64,000 nt of DNA, taken from Baaleninema simplex PCC 7105 (lineage in GTDB: Bacteria; Cyanobacteriota; Cyanobacteriia; Cyanobacteriales; Geitlerinemataceae). The stretch is taken from positions 1,701,739-1,765,738 of the forward strand of contig NZ_KB235958.1 of assembly GCF_000332355.1 (NCBI RefSeq), in the 5' to 3' direction. The notes below the pieces were generated by a model. The model searched no databases and was not told the origin of the DNA. It saw only the letters and a program-made list of their open reading frames with translations. Below are positions 55,638 to 64,000 of this stretch, piece by piece (position 1 is the first letter of the stretch; the number at the start of each line of letters is the position of its first letter). The translations under genes and the position numbers were made by a program.

Positions 55638-57299
55638 TTACACGAAAATACTGCCAGACGCCTCAGCAATCTCGAACGGCGTCACCCCTTGCACCACACC
55701 CACATACTGACCGCTGGCGATAACTTTCAACGCGGTCGATGCCGTGGCCGCTCCCGCATCGATCGCAACATCGACCGCCTCGAGAGCGATATCGGCAAAG
55801 CCGACGCCGTCCAACTGGATTTTGTCCGCTTCTGCCACGCTGAAATCGGTAATCACGTCCGCTTCAGCAGCCGTCGCCGTTGCCGTACTGTTGGTCAGAA
55901 TAAAGGTATCGGAGTTCGTACCGCCGGTGAGGAAATCGCGACCGAGATCTCCCGATAGGGTATCTTGTCCGGCACCGCCGATGAGTACGTCGTCGTCCGC
56001 GCCACCGTTGAGCAGGTCGTTCCCGTCTCCCCCGTTGACGATATCGTTTCCTCGGTTGCCGTTGAGGATGTCGTCACCGGCTTCACCGTTGAGTTCGTCT
56101 GCATCCGCACCACCGACCGCCACATCATCGCCATCACCCATATTAAAGGTGTCGTTCCCTTGGTTTCCAACGATCGGAACGTCGTTGGCTGCCGTTCCCG
56201 TAAACGTATCGTTCCCACCAAAGGCGACCACCCAACGGGCGTTATTGAAGTCCGTCGAACCGTCAGGGAGAATTGCGGGAGTGAGATCGGTGAAAATCGG
56301 CGGCGTTCCTAAGCTTGGCGGAGCGTTCAAGTCGATGGTGTCGTCACCGACTGACAGTCCGATCAGGTCGAATTGGTTCGTCGGAGCCGTCGGATCGGGG
56401 TTTTGGGCGCTGCCTTGTTCGCCCATGTTAAAACTGGCGTATTCTGCCGCATTTGATGCCGTCGGGGGCAGCGGAGCCGGTTGTGTCGGCGTATTGATTT
56501 GAGCCAAACCCGCCCCTTGAGACGGACTGAGTTCGGCCGCTTTAACCCCCGTCGGTGCGGTGAGAACGAGGGTGTAGTTGCGGGTATCCTGTTCTCCGAG
56601 GGGCGTATTGCTAAAGACCCGCACGCGATATTCTGTGTTCGCCGCCAACGCTTCGGTGGCGCTGACACCAACCCCCGCAACGTCATCGGTAATGACACCG
56701 TTCGTCATGTCGATGATTTGTAAGCGGGGGGTGAAGCCAGAACCCGACGAGACCTGTGCGGTGAGCGTTTCGCCTGCCAAGGTCGTGGCGACGCGGTACT
56801 CGTCTGCTAAAGAATAGGTACCCGGAGACGGTAGTGCGAGAAAGTCTCCATCGGTCAGTTGACCGTTGAGAGACAGGGTATTTCCCGACTGGGGCGCGCC
56901 GGTGATGGAGTTGGTTAAAGACGAGAGGGTGACGTTCCCGGCATCGACTAAGGCTTGTATTTTGTAATCGATGGGAAAGACGGGAGCGGCTTCGTTCGTC
57001 GTGAGGATGACGCGATATTCCGTTTGACCCGAAATTAATGCAGTCGTCGACGTGGCTGGATTGCCTTCGTTAAAGCTTCCTGCCAGTTGCGTTCCGTCTT
57101 CGGGGTTGGCGGCCACGAGTGCCACGTCCGTTGCGCCAGTTGGCGTTAAGGTCAGCGTTAAGTTTGCGGTGGGTTGGTCGACCGTGAGTAAGTATTCGTC
57201 AAAGCGCGTGACGGCGTTGTTCGTCGTCCCGATATCGCCCGACATGAAAATCAGATCGTTGGCGTTGAGTTGACCGGATAGGGTTGTGTTATTAGCCAT
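55638..57299 (-). CDS. Calcium-binding RTX-repeat protein
   Basis: 553 aa. No signal peptide (MANNTTLSGQLNANDLIFMSG). Two N-terminal beta-sandwich-like domains resembling bacterial pre-peptidase C-terminal domains (VDQPTANLTLTLTPTGATDVALV and GETLTAQVSSGSGFTPRLQI). From about residue 375, nonapeptide repeats (GGDGNDLLNGGADDDVLIGG) and a C-terminal ITDFSVAEADKIQL type I secretion-like region. Likely secreted through an ABC-type system encoded elsewhere. Confidence 0.85.
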   Translation of the reverse strand: MANNTTLSGQLNANDLIFMSGDIGTTNNAVTRFDEYLLTVDQPTANLTLTLTPTGATDVALVAANPEDGTQLAGSFNEGNPATSTTALISGQTEYRVILTTNEAAPVFPIDYKIQALVDAGNVTLSSLTNSITGAPQSGNTLSLNGQLTDGDFLALPSPGTYSLADEYRVATTLAGETLTAQVSSGSGFTPRLQIIDMTNGVITDDVAGVGVSATEALAANTEYRVRVFSNTPLGEQDTRNYTLVLTAPTGVKAAELSPSQGAGLAQINTPTQPAPLPPTASNAAEYASFNMGEQGSAQNPDPTAPTNQFDLIGLSVGDDTIDLNAPPSLGTPPIFTDLTPAILPDGSTDFNNARWVVAFGGNDTFTGTAANDVPIVGNQGNDTFNMGDGDDVAVGGADADELNGEAGDDILNGNRGNDIVNGGDGNDLLNGGADDDVLIGGAGQDTLSGDLGRDFLTGGTNSDTFILTNSTATATAAEADVITDFSVAEADKIQLDGVGFADIALEAVDVAIDAGAATASTALKVIASGQYVGVVQGVTPFEIAEASGSIFV

Positions 57300-58048
57300 G
57301 TTTACAAAGTTCCTAAAATCGAAAAAAGGAAAGGCTGCTATTGAAATAGACGATCGCGCGAGAAATTAGTTCCAAAACTCGCGATCGAGACGGTTTTGGG
57401 TCGCTCGAAATCGAGATGTATTCGATCTTCATCTCGTTCGGTCTATCCTCGGGAAAGTTTTTTGCAATCGGGTCGGTGAGGTCGCGCTAAAGCCTTCGGA
57501 CGGATGTGTTTGCGATCGCACTGTCTGAATGTGGTTCTCGAGGCGTTGTTGCAGCAGTCGGACGCGATCGCGCTGCGGTTCGAGGTGGGGAGTCGCCCGA
57601 CCGTTCGCGAGATTGCCATTGGGTTCGCTGCGATCGCTCGCCCTCAACTCGATACGTTTATATCGATACAAGATACAGCTTTTAAACAGTTAAGATCGTC
57701 TGCCTTTGCGAGTTTGTCTGTCTCGGCGCGATCGATTTTCGAGCGTTTGCTCGAAATACATCCGATCTGTATCGATTGGCATCTGTTTCCTAATAAAAAA
57801 ACGACAAAAAAATACTTTTTGATTTCAATAAATGCAAATATATTTTATGAGTTTATTAAATTTATTAAGAATTTTAAAATTTTTTTGTATCGATATTTTT
57901 AACACTAAAAAATATGAAAAATCACTAATAAATATTTTTAAAATTTCCAAAAAATGCCGATCTCAAAACCTGTTTACAACAAACGATCGCAGCATTTTAT
58001 ATTATCTCGCCTTTAAAAAAATCAAATAGCGAGTCGAGCCATTGTCTC
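57300..58048. other. 749-bp intergenic region, right half very A+T-rich
   Basis: No convincing gene. 57780-58020 is extremely A+T-rich, with runs of A and T. The short open frames there have low-complexity translations. Possible promoter or upstream region of the RTX gene in the left part. Confidence 0.5.
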
Positions 58049-58576
58049 TTATCTTTCCGTGCGATCGCCTCGATTTCGCACTGCGAGAGACGCCGGACTG
58101 AGCTGTTCGTACTGCTCGAACGGTTGATGAATCCAAGGATTATCTCGAAGGTATTCGACGTAATAATCCGGTGCGATGTTTCCACCAGCTTTGTACCACA
58201 ACACCGCCGTTCGCATCTCTTCGATCTCGTCGCCATAGCGATCGCACAACCACGCCAACACCGCTTTCAACGATTCCCCCGAATCCACCAAATCGTCTAC
58301 CACTAAAACACGCCGTCCGAGAGGAGTCGAACTCATCGTCAAATGAGGGGCGATCGAAACCCGACCGCGTTCTCGTCCGTCCGCACCGCCGTAAGACGAC
58401 GTAGCCAGAATCGCCAACGGACAGTCGAACAGGCGTGAGAGGATATCGCCGACGCGCAAGCCACCCCGCGCCACACAAAGGATGCGATCGAACCTCCAAC
58501 CAGATTCGTACAGGTTTACCGCCAAACGTTCGACGAGCTGGTGGTATTCTGCCCAAGACACGAAAAGATCCGACAT
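58049..58576 (-). CDS. Phosphoribosyltransferase-like protein
   Basis: About 175 aa from ATG 58576. The PRPP-binding loop VLVVDDLVDSGES, the N-terminal LCVARGGLRVGDILSR and the GYWR-like basic region match purine (xanthine/hypoxanthine-guanine) phosphoribosyltransferases. May salvage a purine base. Follows dnaK on the same strand but behind its terminator. Confidence 0.85.
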   Translation of the reverse strand: MSDLFVSWAEYHQLVERLAVNLYESGWRFDRILCVARGGLRVGDILSRLFDCPLAILATSSYGGADGRERGRVSIAPHLTMSSTPLGRRVLVVDDLVDSGESLKAVLAWLCDRYGDEIEEMRTAVLWYKAGGNIAPDYYVEYLRDNPWIHQPFEQYEQLSPASLAVRNRGDRTER

Positions 58577-58685
58577 AGCTCCTTGCTTAGAAACAGATTT
58601 TTTACAAACCGATAGTACGAACTGCCGATTCTCTCGGTGGGATGTCAACCTAGCTTAGCATCGTCGTTTGTCGTCGAAAAACGAA

Positions 58686-58716
58686 GAAACCGGGCTTCTT
58701 CAAAAAACCCGGTTTC
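58686..58716 (-). terminator. Rho-independent terminator of dnaK
   Basis: GAAACCGGG (58686-58694) pairs with CCCGGTTTC (58708-58716), a 9-bp stem. On the minus strand it is followed by TTCGTTTTTC. It lies 27 bp after the dnaK stop. Confidence 0.8.
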
Positions 58717-58742
58717 CATTAAATCGAAGCGGTCAAACCCAC

Positions 58743-60734
<1,992 letters not shown>

Positions 60735-60949
60735 TCATGCGATCGATTGCAAGCCCTCAGAGGCGTCAGTTTCTCGCTCGACAAGCGCCTGTGCGAGCAA
60801 ACTCTCTCTAATCGCATTTCTTTACTTTTCTATACTGACGGCGGGGGCGCTTCCCTTGAAGGCGTGTTTCCCGAACCTGTGTGAGGACGGTTTGTCATAG
60901 AACCGCCTCGATCGCGGTTGAGGTGACGGCGGGTTTGGAGAGGGGTCGT

Positions 60950-61450
60950 TTAGCCGTCCGACCACAAATCCTGCGAAAGTTCGGCGTCCTCTGGCGTTGT
61001 TGCGGCTGGGGACGGGGTGGGGCGATCGCTCTGACTCGGACGAAGATCGGATAAACTCACCTTCACGTTTTGAGATGGCGGGACTTTGGGCAGGGTAACG
61101 CTTAAAAGCCCGTCTCGCAAGTGGGCGGTGGCGCGGTGGGGAAGCACTTCGACGGGAAGGTCGATACTGCGCCTGTGCGATCGCGCGTGGAGTTCTGTGT
61201 AGACGCGATGTCCGTTCCGCAGTTCTCGACGGGGCTGTTGCAGGTTTCCGTAGGTTACGGTCGCCGAGAGGGTGACGCGGTTTTTCGTTACTTCCAGGTC
61301 GAGATCTTGCGGTTCGACGCCGGGAAGGAGCGATCGCAGTTCTAAGGTCGAGTCGGTTTCGCAAACTTCGACGGGAATCGAAACCGAAGGACGTAACGGG
61401 GATAGGCGATCGAATTGGGGTTGAGGGCGGACGAGAAGTCGAGCGTTCAT
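60950..61450 (-). CDS. Hsp20/alpha-crystallin small heat-shock protein
   Basis: 166 aa from ATG 61450 (a longer frame to 61537 exists). Alpha-crystallin domain with RSLLPGVEPQDLDLEVTKNR, a GNLQQPRRELRNGHRVYTE loop, RSIDLPVEV and the terminal ARLRDGLLSVTLPK-like HLRDGLLSVTLPKV, the family hallmark. The IXI-like tail is missing; a Pro/Ser tail follows. Holds unfolded proteins for DnaK, which is next on the same strand. Confidence 0.88.
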   Translation of the reverse strand: MNARLLVRPQPQFDRLSPLRPSVSIPVEVCETDSTLELRSLLPGVEPQDLDLEVTKNRVTLSATVTYGNLQQPRRELRNGHRVYTELHARSHRRSIDLPVEVLPHRATAHLRDGLLSVTLPKVPPSQNVKVSLSDLRPSQSDRPTPSPAATTPEDAELSQDLWSDG

Positions 61451-61618
61451 CGGAAGCAAGCGGTTACGGTTTTGCAGTTGAGGATGTTTTCGTGTCTTTC
61501 TGTTTCTTATCCTAAAAAGCTCCAACCGCGCTTGCATTGGGGCAAACCGTATCCGGGTCGGTGGTATTTTCGCGATGGCGAAAACCGAACGTCGTCGCGA
61601 TTTCTTTCAAAAACGGTT

Positions 61619-62044
61619 TTAAGGGGATTCGGTGTCGAACTCGAATTCAGAGCGGCGATCGCGTATTTTTCGATAACACTGAGGTGGCGTCACCGGAAGC
61701 GGTTCGAGACAAAAAAACGTCGCGCGACCTTCAGCTTGCAACAGCAACATCACGTCGGTTTCCGGGTCGTAGCGATCGACCGCTTCCAAAATCGGAACGC
61801 TGTTAAAATGATTTTGCAACAAAACGGTATCCGGTGCCGTCAACCAGGCGTTTAAAAAGGGCGCCAAACGACGCCGCGCAATAAACGACACCTCAAACGT
61901 CGCCCCCGTAGATGTGAGTTTCGGGCTGTCAGTACTGCACACCAACAGCCCCCGTCCCGAGGTTAAATACCCCAGCCAAGCGTTGTAACCGAGAACAGTT
62001 ACGTTACGCTCGATAAAGGTTTGTTGCCAATTGGTTGAAGCCAT
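61619..62044 (-). CDS. Conserved hypothetical protein
   Basis: 141 aa from ATG 62044 (an upstream frame to 62113 is within repeat DNA). MASTNWQQTFIERNVTVLGYN start; central FEVSFIARRRLAPFLNAWL and VPILEAVDRYDPETDVMLLL. Soluble, alpha/beta. I recognise no named family. Confidence 0.6.
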   Translation of the reverse strand: MASTNWQQTFIERNVTVLGYNAWLGYLTSGRGLLVCSTDSPKLTSTGATFEVSFIARRRLAPFLNAWLTAPDTVLLQNHFNSVPILEAVDRYDPETDVMLLLQAEGRATFFCLEPLPVTPPQCYRKIRDRRSEFEFDTESP

Positions 62045-62068
62045 AAAAAAGAGATGAGGAGAGAAGGG

Positions 62069-62139
62069 GTAGGGTGCGTGACGCGGCTGAAAAATGTCAA
62101 GTTTGACCGTCAAATGAGATTTTCCGCATCACGCACCGA
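62069..62139. repeat. Dispersed GGTGCGTGAC hairpin repeat
   Basis: GTAGGGTGCGTGACGCGG (62069-62086) and CCGCATCACGCACC (62124-62137) form a long imperfect hairpin. Lies between metE and the 141-aa gene and resembles the repeats at 11557, 12574, 31932 and 33245. Confidence 0.7.
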
Positions 62140-62174
62140 CTCACCATCACATCATCCGGTCATTCCTCACCCGG

Positions 62175-64000
62175 TCACCGCGATTTACCGTTAGAAGCCG
62201 TTTCGATGTCCCGACGCAGTTCCAACGCCGCACTGACCATATTGCGCGTAGCGGCGACGGTTTCGGGCCAACCGCGCGTTTTCAGACCGCAATCGGGATT
62301 GACCCAAATGCGATCGCTCGGTAAATGCTGACTGCACTTGCGAATGCTCTCTTTAAAAGTGTCCTCAGAGGGAACGGCGGGTGCGTGAACGTCGTAAACC
62401 CCCGGCCCCACCTGTCGGGGATAACCTGCATCTGTCAGTTGCATCAGCGTCTCGTTGTTACTGCGGCTGTCTTCAATCGAAATCACGTCGGCGTCCAAGC
62501 GATCGATCGCCTCCATAATGTCGCCGAACTCCGAATAGCACATATGCGTGTGAACCTGAGTTTCTGGCTTGGCGACGCCGACACTCAACCGGAACGCATC
62601 GACAGCCCAACTGAGATAGTCGTTCCACCGCTCTTGTTTGAGCGGTAAACCTTCCCGTAAAGCGGGTTCGTCCACTTGAACGAATTTTGCGCCAGCCGCT
62701 TCTAAATCGGCCACTTCCTCGCGAATCGCCAACGCCAGTTGAAACGCCTGTTCTTTGCGAGAAATATCGGTACGGGGGTACGACCAGTTCAACATCGTCA
62801 CCGGGCCGGTTAACATTCCTTTGACCGGTTTGTCCGTGAGAGACTGCGCCACTTGAAACTCGCGGACGGTCATTGCTTGGGGACGCAGGATGTCGCTGTA
62901 GATAATCGGCGGACGCACGTAGCGGCTTCCGTAGCTTTGTACCCAACCGTGACGGGTGAAGGCGTAGCCGTCGAGTTGTTGTCCGAAGTATTCCACCATG
63001 TCGGAACGCTCGAACTCGCCGTGAACCAAAACGTCCATTCCCATTCCGTCTTGGACGCCGATGCAGTAGGCGATGTGGAGATCGATCTGCTGTTGGTATT
63101 CTGACGGAGTCAGTTCGCCCCGTTTGTAGCGGGCCCGCAGTTTTCGCACCGCTTGGGTTTGGGGATAAGAGCCGATGGTGGTGGTGGGGAACGCCGGAAG
63201 TTTCACCTGTTGGGAAACGCGATCGCTGTAGGGTTGCGATCGCTCGAAATCTGAAACTTTCAGCGATTCGATGCGCTGTCGAACTTCGGGTTTGGCGGGA
63301 TCGAACAGACGGAACGCCACCCAGTCTTTTTCAATGCGATCGAGTCGGGAGTTGAGGCTGCGATTCTCCAGGGTTTGACCGAGAACGGCCACTTCTTCGA
63401 GTTTTTGTTCGGCGAAACTCAAAACGTTTCGCAAGGGGTCGGGAAGTTGGGTTTCGTGGCTGGCGTCGTAGGGAACGAATTGCAAGGACGCCGACGGTTG
63501 AACGCACAAGTTGCGGGTGACGGTTTGCAACTGGCGTAGCAAGGTGGTTGCAGCTTCGGGACGGATACGCCAGACGTTCCGAGCGTCCACCAAACCGACG
63601 CCGAGGCGTTTGTCGCTGGGGAATCCGTGGGTTTTGACCAATTCCAGGGTTCGACCTCGGGTAAAGTCCAAGGCGATCGCGGATACGGGAAGTTGCACCA
63701 CCCAGGGATAGGTTTCTCCGAGGTCGTCGAAGTAGGTGACGAGGTGCAGGGGAATTCCCACTTGAGAGAGTTCGCCGTATGCGGTTTCAAAGGCGGTTTG
63801 CAACTCCGGGGCGTCGCTGAAGACTAAGGCGGGTTCGTGGAGTTGAACTTCTGCGATTTCGAGTTCGTTCAGTTGGGTCAGCAGTTGTTGGTAGAGGGGG
63901 AGCAGTTGGGACAGAATACTGTCAAATTCGACTCCGTCGAGGCGACTCAGGCGTAACAGCGTCACCGGACCGAGAACGATGGGAACGGTGCGTTCTCCCA
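62175..64000 (-). CDS. metE: Cobalamin-independent methionine synthase (C-terminal ~608 aa; runs off right edge)
   Basis: The frame is open to base 64000, so about the first 150 residues lie outside the window. Transfers a methyl group from 5-methyltetrahydropteroyl-tri-L-glutamate to homocysteine. PTTTIGSYPQTQAVRKLR marks the start of the catalytic barrel; zinc ligands in HTHMCYSEFG (His, Cys), a Glu in SIEDSRSN, and NPDCGLKTRGW (Cys) are intact. LTGPVTMLNWSYPR is also diagnostic. Vitamin B12 independence is useful where corrinoid is scarce. Confidence 0.95.
   Translation of the reverse strand, partial: GERTVPIVLGPVTLLRLSRLDGVEFDSILSQLLPLYQQLLTQLNELEIAEVQLHEPALVFSDAPELQTAFETAYGELSQVGIPLHLVTYFDDLGETYPWVVQLPVSAIALDFTRGRTLELVKTHGFPSDKRLGVGLVDARNVWRIRPEAATTLLRQLQTVTRNLCVQPSASLQFVPYDASHETQLPDPLRNVLSFAEQKLEEVAVLGQTLENRSLNSRLDRIEKDWVAFRLFDPAKPEVRQRIESLKVSDFERSQPYSDRVSQQVKLPAFPTTTIGSYPQTQAVRKLRARYKRGELTPSEYQQQIDLHIAYCIGVQDGMGMDVLVHGEFERSDMVEYFGQQLDGYAFTRHGWVQSYGSRYVRPPIIYSDILRPQAMTVREFQVAQSLTDKPVKGMLTGPVTMLNWSYPRTDISRKEQAFQLALAIREEVADLEAAGAKFVQVDEPALREGLPLKQERWNDYLSWAVDAFRLSVGVAKPETQVHTHMCYSEFGDIMEAIDRLDADVISIEDSRSNNETLMQLTDAGYPRQVGPGVYDVHAPAVPSEDTFKESIRKCSQHLPSDRIWVNPDCGLKTRGWPETVAATRNMVSAALELRRDIETASNGKSR

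Noticed and set aside
57504-58029. Two short plus-strand frames in the A+T-rich gap
   Set aside because: The first shifts from GC-rich to A/T-run sequence mid-frame and the second is Ile/Lys/Phe low complexity; neither resembles a protein family.

Overview
The window is a cyanobacterial chromosome segment. The evidence is psaC, a GUN4-like protein, urtABCDE behind an NtcA-type promoter, several cyanobacteria-restricted small families and very frequent GCGATCGC (HIP1) octamers. Heptanucleotide tandem arrays, many insertion sequences and MITEs, and two RTX-type surface or secreted proteins suggest a filamentous, Oscillatoriales-like genome. That last step is inference; no rRNA is present to place it.

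Layout. 1-730: left-edge IS701 transposase. 932-3449: NurA-family nuclease with a tightly coupled four-helix membrane protein carrying a CyanoTRADDas_TM-like domain. 4168-6782: bioF, a zinc-ribbon GUN4-like protein and ssb. 7005-9512: mreBCD, the cell-shape operon. 9637-12571: a Uma2 nuclease and the glutathione-dependent formaldehyde pathway (class III alcohol dehydrogenase, then S-formylglutathione hydrolase). 12760-14720: an HdrB-like protein, psaC and a Mo-nitrogenase C-terminus-like protein. 14717-17538: gmk, remA and rqcH.

17620-23781 is a mobile, decayed region. A Uma2 gene plus the 3' tip of urtE is directly duplicated, and the two copies bracket about 3.7 kb holding two antitoxin-toxin pairs, an AAA+ ATPase gene broken by a 121-bp MITE, and other MITEs; the second Uma2 copy is split by an IS4 element. 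23697-29431 is the urea ABC transporter operon urtABCDE with an exact GTA-N8-TAC-N22-TAGGAT promoter. 29691-35546 holds a DUF3611/Tic21 homologue, two tandem tRNA-Glu genes, an M42 peptidase, a DUF3181 protein, a MOSC protein and an exported FAD-dependent oxidoreductase.

35712-37726 is a two-gene Septu (PtuAB) anti-phage system, followed convergently by a 1384-aa beta-helix/RTX protein. 42273-49406 carries a methyltransferase, a TIGR03032-TPR-glycosyltransferase fusion, an unrecognised 504-aa protein, truncated second copies of the last two, and a GT9 glycosyltransferase. 49535-50816 is an intact IS4 element. 50863-53814 is a flotillin/YqiJ pair. 53896-54834 is a VOC gene cut by an IS200/IS605-derived non-autonomous element. 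The right end holds an RTX protein, a phosphoribosyltransferase, dnaK, hsp20 and metE (cut by the window edge).

The clearest structural results are three insertions whose removal on paper rebuilds an intact reading frame (AAA+ ATPase, second Uma2, VOC), two families of dispersed intergenic repeats, and C-terminal tails of two unrelated proteins written by the same heptamer repeat. The best candidate for a little-described system is the NurA/CyanoTRADDas-membrane protein pair at the left end; its function is not shown by sequence alone.
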